64,000 nucleotides of DNA from Micavibrio sp. GTDB lineage: Bacteria; Pseudomonadota; Alphaproteobacteria; Micavibrionales; Micavibrionaceae. Made by a program: the position numbers and the translations under genes. A model generated the notes under the pieces. It searched no databases and had not been told where the DNA came from. It saw only the letters and a program-made list of their open reading frames with translations. Shown here one piece after another: positions 18,877-27,721 of the stretch. The stretch covers positions 62,001-126,000 of the forward strand of contig BQJE01000003.1 of NCBI GenBank assembly GCA_021604545.1. The letters run 5' to 3'. Within the stretch, counting starts at the first letter, position 1. Each line of letters opens with the position of its first letter.

Positions 18877-19533
18877 TTAACGTGATTTTTCCCACTTTAT
18901 CGCAGCTTCCTCACGATCAGTGAGCTTGAAAAGCGGATGCATTTTCCTCTTCTTGCCCTGCATAACCACGTTTGGCTTCCAATACAGAGCGCCGTTACGC
19001 TTGCCTTTATAAACAGTGACGCCATAATCGCGCATTGTCAGGGCCTTGTACCGAACCCCTTTTACCGGATCGGGCTTACCAAGACTTCTATTCGGCTTCA
19101 AAACAAGCACCCCCTGATCTGCATCATAGGTGTAACTACCCCTGGAATATTTGCGGGTCTGACCAGATTTGCCTCTTACATATATAAGCTGGAAAGCGCC
19201 TTCGCTGATCTGCAAGAAAGCCTTGTTCGCGCCAAAGTCTGCCTGCCAGCTTCCAGCCAAATCCCTTTCCTTTGGTGTTTTAAGCTTACTCTTGGACGGT
19301 AAAGAGTCAGGCTTAGCTGCCACAGTTTTGTTCTGATTGGGTGCCGTAGCGTGTTGTTCAGTCGCTGCAACATCAACTTTTTCCTGCTCGCCACCACCAA
19401 ACCTGGCATAAGCCAGATAGCCCACGCCGATGACAGCGGCAACACCCATGGCCAAAACAGCCACACCGATCAGGTCACCCGTCATTTTCCTGAATTTCAC
19501 AGGGCTTTGTGGTTTTTTATTTTCTTGCTCCAT
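18877..19533 (-). CDS. Membrane-anchored protein of unknown function
   Basis: A 218-residue product with a cytoplasmic Lys-rich head, one transmembrane helix (about residues 20-44, LIGVAVLAMGVAAVIGVGYLA), a Gln/Lys/Pro linker and a C-terminal beta-rich domain beginning RDLAGSWQADFGANKAFLQI. That domain resembles lipocalin-like folds that assess small molecules or envelope state, but this is only an impression. It ends 2 nt upstream of the mutM start, hence is probably the first gene of a three-gene unit with mutM. Confidence 0.6.
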   Translation of the reverse strand: MEQENKKPQSPVKFRKMTGDLIGVAVLAMGVAAVIGVGYLAYARFGGGEQEKVDVAATEQHATAPNQNKTVAAKPDSLPSKSKLKTPKERDLAGSWQADFGANKAFLQISEGAFQLIYVRGKSGQTRKYSRGSYTYDADQGVLVLKPNRSLGKPDPVKGVRYKALTMRDYGVTVYKGKRNGALYWKPNVVMQGKKRKMHPLFKLTDREEAAIKWEKSR

Positions 19534-19616
19534 GATTTTCTCGTTTGTTTATAGACCCTATGGCTATAGCAATCTCCACCACAAAACTCAAAAGAAACCA
19601 AAATAAAGAGAGGCCC

Positions 19617-19726
19617 CAAAGAAAAAGCCGCTGTGGGGCAGCGGCTTTAAAGTTACGTGTGTGGGGATTTAAGAGGCTTATACGGCCCGGATCAAGTCCG
19701 AATTACGTATAATTTATATCCTCTTG
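19617..19726 (-). ncRNA. Candidate small RNA, about 110 nt
   Basis: A complete transcription unit on the minus strand: promoter at 19733-19761, predicted start near 19726 and a strong terminator ending in CTTTTTCTTT at about 19617. The 5' part folds into a long nested hairpin: AAGAGG/CCTCTT, TTATACG/CGTATAA and CGGA-CTTGA-TCCG at the tip. A single-stranded stretch AAATCCCCACACACG follows before the terminator, a shape typical of base-pairing small RNAs. No ORF of note. It is divergent from the XRE gene. It does not match 6S, tmRNA or SRP RNA as I know them. Confidence 0.55.
19624..19648 (-). terminator. Strong intrinsic terminator of the small RNA
   Basis: AAAGCCGCTG and CAGCGGCTTT form a perfect 10-bp stem with a 5-nt loop; on the minus strand it is followed by TTCTTT. 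No protein gene on the minus strand precedes it before 20556, and the plus-strand XRE gene lies between. Confidence 0.75.
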
Positions 19727-19732
19727 TGCTTT

Positions 19733-19761
19733 TTATAGTACAGGCCTGTATGGAGGGTCAA
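19733..19761 (-). promoter_or_regulatory. Promoter of the small RNA
   Basis: On the minus strand TTGACC (19756-19761), a 17-bp spacer and CTATAA (19733-19738, or TATAAA one base on) make a good sigma70-type promoter. Confidence 0.6.
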
Positions 19762-19777
19762 GAGGAAAAGTTATATA

Positions 19778-19797
19778 TTTTGTAAAAAAATACAAAA
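19778..19797. promoter_or_regulatory. Inverted repeat upstream of the XRE gene
   Basis: TTTTGTA-AAAAAA-TACAAAA, perfect 7-bp arms with 6-bp spacing, 84 nt before the XRE start and 17 nt beyond the small RNA -35. The shape and position suit an autoregulatory operator that might also affect the small RNA. Confidence 0.45.
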
Positions 19798-19880
19798 AAT
19801 ATAACCTCTGCATAAAAAATGTCTTTTCGCTATGATTTTCCGCGACAAATAGCAACTTTCAGTGCTAGATTCTCCACGTT

Positions 19881-20537
19881 ATGCCAAGCATTGAACAAAT
19901 ACGCGCTGCTAGAGCGCTCCTGGGCTGGAGCCAGTCTGATCTGGCGGACCACGCTGGTCTGTCCCAGACGGGTATTGCGCGCATAGAAAACGGCACCAAT
20001 AAGCCCAATAGCTCAACCCTTACCAAAATAGGCAACGCCTTTGATTTTGCTGATATAGAATTTTTGAGCAATGACGGCCTCAAAAGAAGATCCCACAAAG
20101 TCACCTCATATACGGGCCGTGAAGGTTTTAGACTCTTTCGCCGTGATGTTCTTAAAGAAGCACAAACGAACGATAACGCCGACATATGCATCACAAACCT
20201 CGATGAAAGACAGTTTGATAAATGGGGCGAAGGTGAAGTAAACGAAGAATACAGAAATGCAATGGCCGAAATTAGACAGAAAAGAAAAGATTTAAAATTT
20301 AGATCTTTGGTTAAACAGGGTGATACGCATTTTTCGGCGGCTCGCCATTCAGAATATCGGTGGGTACCTGAAAAAGATTTTGGCGACTTTCCTTACTATA
20401 TTTTTGGCAATACAACCGCGATGATCATGTTTGAAGAGGATAATATAACGATCTTCATTATTGATCATCCGCTTATTACAAAATTTTACAGAGAGCAATT
20501 TGAAAAACTTTGGGCCAGTTCTAAGGACCCAGAATAA
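19881..20537 (+). CDS. XRE-family transcriptional regulator with C-terminal effector domain
   Basis: The N-terminal helix-turn-helix (residues about 3-57, IRAARALLGWSQSDLADHAG then LSQTGIARIENG) is a clear Cro/C1-type DNA-binding domain. Residues 75-218 form a second domain (ADICITNLDERQFDKW ... ITIFIIDHPLITKFYREQFEKLW) reminiscent of the PLD-like sensor domains of TrmB-type regulators; ligand unknown. The short inverted repeat upstream suggests autoregulation. It stands alone on the plus strand between minus-strand genes. The AT-rich surroundings suggest an accessory gene. Confidence 0.8.
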   Translation: MPSIEQIRAARALLGWSQSDLADHAGLSQTGIARIENGTNKPNSSTLTKIGNAFDFADIEFLSNDGLKRRSHKVTSYTGREGFRLFRRDVLKEAQTNDNADICITNLDERQFDKWGEGEVNEEYRNAMAEIRQKRKDLKFRSLVKQGDTHFSAARHSEYRWVPEKDFGDFPYYIFGNTTAMIMFEEDNITIFIIDHPLITKFYREQFEKLWASSKDPE

Positions 20538-20555
20538 ACCCTTAAATTTTTTTAT

Positions 20556-21497
20556 TTACTGAAAGCCGTTAATAGAGGGACCGTTTCTGAAAGGTTCCTT
20601 CAGCAGCGACATAAAGGATTCTATATCGTGCTGGCTTATAGGTTGGTCCGGGTTATGGTTGCTTACAATTGTTGTCAGCAAATTGTTAATCATTCTTGTG
20701 TGAGCAGTGTAAACATCCTGGAGCGAAGTATATCCTGGGCTTGTCACGGCGCTGCGCTGGTCTATTTTAATTTCGCTTTGTTCCGCTAGCGTCATATCAC
20801 CCTTCCAGCCAACAGTATTGGCATCATAGGTGTTTCCTTTATTATTCACGCCTACATCAAGCGGGTGTATGGATGTAATCAGACCATTTCCCTCAAAATA
20901 ATGCACGCCATCCCTAAACATAATCATCGCAATATGCCCAGGTTCAAAATAAACGGTGTTCTGTGGGCTGATCGGGGTCCCTGTAATAATTTTATCCTTC
21001 AAATTCAAAAGAGGCTCTTCCAATCTGAAGATGCTAAACCTAAGACCATTCATATGATTGGAATCTGCGGTATTGGTTGCCGGTAAAACAATCGCTATTC
21101 TAAGAGATGTTTCGGGATACTCTCCTGAGAAGTCAGGATGGTAATGTGCCAATTGGGTCCCAGTCATCAGCATAGCATTCATGCTGGCGTAAATATCTGT
21201 CCCGCGCTTTGGCTCCGTTTCCCGTATGATTTTATAATATTCTGCCGCCTTGGCACTGTGATTAAAATGTGGGGCGTGAGAATGAACACAGCGTTCTATA
21301 CCGCTAAGATTTTCGACCAGAGGAGCAGAGATTGAATCTTCACTCTTTGCCCATTGTGAAACATCACCATTAAACGTAAAATCTTTTTCACGTTCTGTGC
21401 CATTGAAGTTTGCTAAACTCCAGGCAAACAAAATTGGTGATTCTGCTTGTTCCTTTGAAAAAGGCTCACTCTCAGATTGTCTTAAAGCATTACTCAT
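20556..21497 (-). CDS. Unknown 313-residue protein, full copy of a duplicated gene
   Basis: No recognised family. The N-terminus AESPILFAWSLANFNGTE recurs in the truncated product of the gene immediately upstream. A central HYHPDF and later HYFEGNGLITSIHPLD could suggest a cupin or 2-oxoglutarate-dioxygenase-like metal site, but spacing was not checked against a profile. No signal peptide. Its ATG directly abuts the TAA of the upstream partial copy (0-nt gap), so both are read from one mRNA. Convergent with the XRE gene, 18 nt apart. Confidence 0.6.
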   Translation of the reverse strand: MSNALRQSESEPFSKEQAESPILFAWSLANFNGTEREKDFTFNGDVSQWAKSEDSISAPLVENLSGIERCVHSHAPHFNHSAKAAEYYKIIRETEPKRGTDIYASMNAMLMTGTQLAHYHPDFSGEYPETSLRIAIVLPATNTADSNHMNGLRFSIFRLEEPLLNLKDKIITGTPISPQNTVYFEPGHIAMIMFRDGVHYFEGNGLITSIHPLDVGVNNKGNTYDANTVGWKGDMTLAEQSEIKIDQRSAVTSPGYTSLQDVYTAHTRMINNLLTTIVSNHNPDQPISQHDIESFMSLLKEPFRNGPSINGFQ

Positions 21498-21776
21498 TTA
21501 TTCGCATTTCTTTTCATGTTCTTCAACCAAGGAGGTTGAACTTGGATTGTCGTCTCTAGCCCATTCTGAAACATCACCGCTAAACGTAAAATATTTTTTA
21601 GGTTCTGTGCCATTGAAGTTTGCCAAACTCCAGGCAAACAAAATTGGTGATTCTGCCAGCGCAGGTGAAGCATGCAGACTCGGGATATTTCGAGTCTTTT
21701 TCTGCCCTGACGTACTTCTTTTCTCCCCTGACTTACTTGATGTAAGACTACTATCCATTTCTTTACTTCTTTTCAT
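21498..21776 (-). pseudogene. Truncated tandem copy of the downstream unknown gene
   Basis: A 92-residue frame with a Ser/Lys-rich head, then AESPILFAWSLANFNGTE, a FTFSGDVSEWA stretch and an early stop. The middle matches the start of the 313-residue protein: at DNA level about 70 bp (21570-21650 against 21380-21450) are nearly identical. The rest of the long gene is missing. It is either a decaying partial duplication or a short protein that kept one domain; the intact frame and coupling to the next gene leave the second option open. Confidence 0.5.
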
Positions 21777-21865
21777 ATTACTATTTATAAGGCTTTCTAC
21801 CTTAACAAAAAGCCAAATGCAAGTTTTTCTACACCTTTTTTACTAAAATCTATACTTTTATCACT

Positions 21866-21902
21866 AAAAAAAGGCCGCTTCCCAATATAAAGCGGCCTTT
21901 TA
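21866..21902. terminator. Bidirectional terminator after groEL
   Basis: AAAGGCCGCTT and AAGCGGCCTTT form an 11-bp stem with a 9-nt loop; on the minus strand it is followed by TTTTTAG and serves groEL, 42 nt after its stop. On the plus strand a short T-run also follows. Confidence 0.85.
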
Positions 21903-21943
21903 CGTATTTTGTTAATATTTACAACTCTATAGAAATGCTTGGA

Positions 21944-23620
<1,677 letters not shown>

Positions 23621-23645
23621 TTAATGTTTAAATTTGTGTTTCAAT

Positions 23646-23683
23646 CTAGAGCAAAAAGCTTTTGCTAGAGCAAAAAGCTTTTG
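23646..23683. repeat. Exact 19-bp tandem repeat in the groES-groEL spacer
   Basis: CTAGAGCAAAAAGCTTTTG occurs twice back to back (23646-23664, 23665-23683). Each unit includes the near-palindrome CAAAAAGCTTTTG. Part of the unit (AAAGCTTTTGTTCG) recurs near 58328-58341. Another hairpin, ATGTAC-ACTTAC-GTACAT, lies at about 23708-23725. In the groESL mRNA these would fold strongly. Confidence 0.7.
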
Positions 23684-23769
23684 TTCGTGGCCAGGAAAGC
23701 AAGGCGAAATGTACACTTACGTACATGAGCCGATGCTTGACGCCGCCATCGGACGAAAGCTCGAAGCTC

Positions 23770-24069
23770 TTAAGCGGCGATAACGCCGATGATGTCAGAC
23801 TCTTTCATCACCATCAGCTCTTCTCCGTCGATCATGACTTCTGTGCCGGCCCATTTTGAAAAGATAACCTTGTCGCCGGATTTAACATCCAACGGGCGCG
23901 TTTCGCCATTATCATTCACGTGACCATTACCGGTGGCGACGATTTCGCCTTCCATCGGTTTTTCCTGTGCCGTTTCGGGAATAATGATCCCACCGGCTGT
24001 TTTCTCATCCGCATCGATACGGCGAACCAGAACGCGATCATGCAAAGGACGGAATTTCGTTTTTGACAT
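23770..24069 (-). CDS. groES: 10-kDa co-chaperonin GroES
   Basis: Heptameric lid of GroEL. It starts [20 protein letters not shown], with the mobile loop [16 protein letters not shown] and the GEIVATGNG and [13 protein letters not shown] motifs; the length of 99 residues fits. It is the first gene of groES-groEL with CIRCE upstream. Confidence 0.98.
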   Translation of the reverse strand: MSKTKFRPLHDRVLVRRIDADEKTAGGIIIPETAQEKPMEGEIVATGNGHVNDNGETRPLDVKSGDKVIFSKWAGTEVMIDGEELMVMKESDIIGVIAA

Positions 24070-24114
24070 TTCTTCTTCTCCTAAAAGTTAGTGTTATCCT
24101 CGCTTTGGGCGCTA

Positions 24115-24141
24115 TTAGCACTCCCATTAAGCGAGTGCTAG
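24115..24141. promoter_or_regulatory. CIRCE element (HrcA operator) of groESL
   Basis: TTAGCACTC-N9-GAGTGCTAG, matching the CIRCE consensus TTAGCACTC-N9-GAGTGCTAA at all but the last base, 46 nt upstream of groES. It implies HrcA repression and heat induction. hrcA is not in the window. Confidence 0.92.
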
Positions 24142-24311
24142 ACAATTAGAGCAACATGGCAACATTTTCAAGCTTTTTCGTACTATTCCTGATCAGGCGT
24201 AACCTTCCAAAACTGTTGATAATTAAGGACTTAGCACATCCATTGTCCATAAAGCGGCTAAATTTGGTATAATAAAAGGAGTGGGAGCAATAGATACGAG
24301 GAGTTTTGACC

Positions 24312-24575
24312 ATGGCAGAACTGGGCAAACAACTGACAGATTATAGATTAACAACGGCAAAAATCGTTTATCACATGCCGGATTACAGAGAGATTTTGCA
24401 GGAATTTATCTGGCAGGATTACGACGTCGCGCCGAAATTCCCTGCTTTAACCAAATTTCTTGATTTCTGGACCCGTGAGATCGACGGCAAGCTTCACTCG
24501 GTCTACGTGGCCAAAAAAGAACTCATCACCCCCGGCGATTACCGCTTTGCTGATTTTGAGGGAACGCTTCAGTAG
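24312..24575 (+). CDS. Usg-family protein
   Basis: Small alphaproteobacterial protein family of unknown function, often near trp genes. The product of 87 residues matches the family pattern: LGKQLTDYRLTTAKIVYHMPD, EFIWQDYDVAPKFPALTKFL, DFWTREIDGKLHSVYVA. The ATG at 24312 with TACGAGGAG upstream is chosen over the ATG at 24306. It abuts the convergent ferredoxin gene with no gap. Confidence 0.85.
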   Translation: MAELGKQLTDYRLTTAKIVYHMPDYREILQEFIWQDYDVAPKFPALTKFLDFWTREIDGKLHSVYVAKKELITPGDYRFADFEGTLQ

Positions 24576-24890
24576 TCAACCCGCATTCTCAACCAGCTTC
24601 ACCTTTAACCCGTCCAGATCTTCACTCATTATAATCTGGCATGACAGCCGTGAATTATCCTGCAGGTGAAATGCCTCATCGAGCATTTCTTCTTCCTCAT
24701 CCCGCTTTGCCGACAGTTTCACGGCCCACTCTTCATCAATATAAACATGACAAGTCGCACAGGCACAGGCACCACCACATTCCGCTTTCATCTTTAGACC
24801 ATGATCTCGGATAATCTCCATCACCCGCCAGCCTTCCACAGCATCGAGCGTATGTTCCTCACCTTTCAGATCCGTCACATATATTTTCAT
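24576..24890 (-). CDS. Adrenodoxin-type 2Fe-2S ferredoxin
   Basis: Electron carrier of the ISC/adrenodoxin type. Cluster ligands are C38, C44 and C47 in AECGGACACATCHVY (C-x5-C-x2-C) and C84 in RLSCQIIM. The length of 104 residues and the acidic surface loop (DEEEEMLDE) fit the family. Its ATG overlaps the TGA of the upstream membrane-protein gene (ATGA). The convergent neighbour is usg. A possible partner is the heme A synthase system nearby (ctaA at 25737), since COX15 activity needs a ferredoxin-like donor; that link is inference. Confidence 0.93.
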   Translation of the reverse strand: MKIYVTDLKGEEHTLDAVEGWRVMEIIRDHGLKMKAECGGACACATCHVYIDEEWAVKLSAKRDEEEEMLDEAFHLQDNSRLSCQIIMSEDLDGLKVKLVENAG

Positions 24891-25702
24891 TTTTTTTCAT
24901 CACCCGCGTTCATTATCGATTCCACGCCATAGGCAATTGTAATCGTCACCACTATGGTTGATGCCATATTGGCTATAATTTCTGCCGCTGCCATCACGTA
25001 CTTATAAGCGACCGAAGGGCCATCGGTTTCGGATGGAAAAGCGATAAGAGCCATATCGGAAAACAGCATCAGAAGCAAAATGAAAGGCACATAGCAAATC
25101 AGCCACGCCCCCACCATATATAAAGATATCGTATAGCCCCTGATCCTGCGCATAAATCCGACAATCGAATAACCCATCACCATTGGAACGTAAAGCCAGA
25201 TCAGACGAAACAGCCACATGCCAAACGCAAAAGCAGCCATTCCGACCAGATAAGCTTCTAACGTAGGTTCAGGAATTTCTTCGACGCCGTTAACGACACT
25301 TCTCATTGCCATGCCGTTGACGCAGGATAATATTGTCCATGTTAAAACATAAACCGCAATCCCGGCGCGCATAAAACGATAACGCTCCGGATTTGCAGGC
25401 CCCAGTTTCTTTTTCAAACTGGGTGCCCGAAAAGGCAGGTCTTCATTATATAATGCGCACCGGATCAGATAGGCCAGCAACCACGCTTCCGCAAAATAAG
25501 CTGGCAGGAGAATAAGGCCCTGGCGCAAAAAATTCTCTTCCAAACCGAACGTTGTAATCAGAATATAGCTGATAAACCTGATAATGATCGCCGGAAAAGC
25601 AAGGCGTGCAATAACCTGTCTCTCAATCCAGAGAAACTTATAACTTTTTGATGCCGCTTCTATAAAATCGAATGTTGCCATGGTCCCGATACTCTTTAAC
25701 AT
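24887..25702 (-). CDS. Multi-pass membrane protein of unknown function
   Basis: A 271-residue integral membrane protein with about six hydrophobic segments (for example LILLPAYFAEAWLLAYLI, AYLVGMAAFAFGMWLFRLIW, LICYVPFILLLMLF). No transporter signature is seen. An ATG at 25681 (MATFDFIEAA) is a plausible alternative start. It overlaps the ferredoxin start by 4 nt, so the two are coupled, and it diverges from ctaA with a 34-nt gap. Confidence 0.7.
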   Translation of the reverse strand: MLKSIGTMATFDFIEAASKSYKFLWIERQVIARLAFPAIIIRFISYILITTFGLEENFLRQGLILLPAYFAEAWLLAYLIRCALYNEDLPFRAPSLKKKLGPANPERYRFMRAGIAVYVLTWTILSCVNGMAMRSVVNGVEEIPEPTLEAYLVGMAAFAFGMWLFRLIWLYVPMVMGYSIVGFMRRIRGYTISLYMVGAWLICYVPFILLLMLFSDMALIAFPSETDGPSVAYKYVMAAAEIIANMASTIVVTITIAYGVESIMNAGDEKK

Positions 25703-25736
25703 AGGCTATATCTTCAGGATAGGCAGAACATCATAG

Positions 25737-26759
25737 ATGAAGAAATATAAAGAAACACATGCGCCAATCCTTGCCTTCTGGCTCTTTGGCTGCTGCTTCC
25801 TGGTGACCGCCATGGTTATTGTCGGTGCTATCACCCGGCTAACGGATTCCGGGCTATCGATGGTGGAATGGCGGCCTCTGATGGGGGCGCTGCCGCCTTT
25901 AAATGAAACTGAATGGGCCCGCGTCTTTGACCTCTACAAGCGAAGTCCTGAATTCATGAAGGAAAATTCATGGATGAGCCTTTCTGATTTTAAAACAATT
26001 TTCTTCTGGGAATGGTTGCACCGTCTGCTGGGGCGTTTAATCGGTCTGGCCTATGCTCTGCCGTTTTTTTGGTTTCTTCTCAAAAAACAAATCCCGGGTG
26101 GATACAAACTCAAGCTGTTTGGCCTTCTCCTGCTGGGCGGGGCACAGGGCATCATGGGCTGGTATATGGTGCAGAGCGGGCTTATCGACCACCCGGAGGT
26201 CAGCCATTACCGTCTTGCCGCCCATCTGGGCCTGGCGCTGTTAATACTAGGCCTGATGTTCTGGTTGGGCCTGACTTTCAGGAACACAACGCGCAATCCA
26301 AACCGGACCCTTTACGCCCATGGTCTTGTGGCACTTGGCTTTGTCGTTATAACCATCTTCTGGGGTGCCTGCACCGCCGGGCTCGATGCCGGACTTGTCT
26401 ATAATGAAAGTTTTCCAAAAATGGGCGGGCACTGGCTTCCCCCTGATCTGTTTTTTTATCAGCCTGCCTGGATTAATTTTTTTGAAAATCATGTCAGCGT
26501 ACAGTTTGCCCATCGCTGGTTGGCTACGATAACAGCGCTATTTGTGCTGAGCCTGTGGGGTCATGCTGTATATAAGAAAACAGCACGTATTGTTTTTCAT
26601 TTACTGGCTGTAATGATTTGTATTCAGTTTGCGCTTGGCATTTCAACACTTCTGTCCGGCATAGCCTTGCCACTAGCCGTTGCGCATCAAAGCGGCGCTG
26701 TGATCTTATTACTGCTGTTGATTTTTTGTCTTTATTCTACGCGGCCCGCAGCAAGTTGA
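25737..26759 (+). CDS. ctaA: Heme A synthase (COX15/CtaA)
   Basis: Inner-membrane oxygenase that oxidises the heme O methyl to the formyl of heme A for aa3 oxidases. Eight hydrophobic segments carry the heme-binding His motifs EWLHRLLGRLIG, HYRLAAHLGLAL, AHRWLATITAL and AHQSGAVILL, and the family motif GAITRLTDSGLSMVEWRPLMG is near residue 30. 340 residues is normal for the alphaproteobacterial type 2 form. Its 3' end overlaps the convergent gene by 28 nt. Confidence 0.96.
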   Translation: MKKYKETHAPILAFWLFGCCFLVTAMVIVGAITRLTDSGLSMVEWRPLMGALPPLNETEWARVFDLYKRSPEFMKENSWMSLSDFKTIFFWEWLHRLLGRLIGLAYALPFFWFLLKKQIPGGYKLKLFGLLLLGGAQGIMGWYMVQSGLIDHPEVSHYRLAAHLGLALLILGLMFWLGLTFRNTTRNPNRTLYAHGLVALGFVVITIFWGACTAGLDAGLVYNESFPKMGGHWLPPDLFFYQPAWINFFENHVSVQFAHRWLATITALFVLSLWGHAVYKKTARIVFHLLAVMICIQFALGISTLLSGIALPLAVAHQSGAVILLLLLIFCLYSTRPAAS

Positions 26760-27649
26760 TTAAAGATCATCTTGAGGGGCATAGCTTGTGTTGGAGAAGC
26801 TACCGCAGCCTCAGCTGATTGTAACGACGGTACTGGCGGATCAGAAGCCTCGATTCCTGGCTGGGGAATAGCCTTTTCCTGACCGTCGCTTTCTTCTTTT
26901 TCAGCATCCGCGACCAAATCCTTATAAGAAATCGGGTCAGAATAAATAAAATCAACCTGCACTATATTTCTTTTGGCTCCCAGATTAAGACCCGAGCCGC
27001 CCTCACTCTCACCCATCTTCTCAGTGGCAGGTTCGGCTGAAGGCGGTGAAACATCGATCGGCTGGACATCATCTTCCAGTGGCGGCAAATCCGTAACCGG
27101 GGTTGGTGATAATTCATCGACAACCGGCGGCTCTAACATCGTAGAATCATCACCATGCCCTGCCTCTTGCTGTCCAAGCTCATTCGTCTCTTCGGCTTCA
27201 GCTATTTTTTCATCGGGACCCGGCGGGATAATATCGTCAACCAACTCAGTGGCATAAACATAAAGGGCTATTTTACGCCCCAGAGCCATAATCGTTTTTT
27301 TAACATGATCGGGTTGCAACGAGCCGTGATAAACACTTTTATGCTCGAAATCATCCAGAGCTTCGACCAGAATCATTCGTCTTTCTTCGGCTTCAGCCTC
27401 CAGCTTCGCACGGTGTTCCTTGTCCTCGGGCCCCTCTTCGTCATATTTAATTAATTCGGCACAAAAAATATGCGACGCGGCCTGCGGCCAGCTCTTACGA
27501 AAATGCAGCCGCCCACTAATATTGCCCTTGATATAGAGGCTCTCTATCGCATCAACAAAATCCTTATACTTTTCAGCATAGGGATTTTTTTCTTCAGGCG
27601 GTGCCTCCATCGGCACTTCCGGTATAGGTGCATCTGTCATAAGAGTCAT
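26732..27649 (-). CDS. Acidic protein of unknown function
   Basis: A 305-residue product with an N-terminal helical domain (about residues 22-145, DFVDAIESLYIKGNISGRLHF ... HVKKTIMALGRKIALYVYA) and a Pro/Glu/Asp/Ser-rich disordered C-terminal half. No signal peptide, membrane helix or known motif is visible. Start at 27649 or 27640. It lies 72 nt downstream of the 1036-residue gene on the same strand and shares its acidic, Pro-rich style, so the two may work together; function unknown. Confidence 0.6.
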   Translation of the reverse strand: MTLMTDAPIPEVPMEAPPEEKNPYAEKYKDFVDAIESLYIKGNISGRLHFRKSWPQAASHIFCAELIKYDEEGPEDKEHRAKLEAEAEERRMILVEALDDFEHKSVYHGSLQPDHVKKTIMALGRKIALYVYATELVDDIIPPGPDEKIAEAEETNELGQQEAGHGDDSTMLEPPVVDELSPTPVTDLPPLEDDVQPIDVSPPSAEPATEKMGESEGGSGLNLGAKRNIVQVDFIYSDPISYKDLVADAEKEESDGQEKAIPQPGIEASDPPVPSLQSAEAAVASPTQAMPLKMIFNQLAAGRVE

Positions 27650-27721
27650 AATTTTTTCTATCTACCTTAAACAAGGATATAGGCTCACAGAAAAGCTGCA
27701 AGCCCGAATCATTTTAATCAT

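Noticed and set aside
23646-23683. CRISPR repeat
   Set aside because: Only two copies, directly adjacent with no spacer, and no cas genes.
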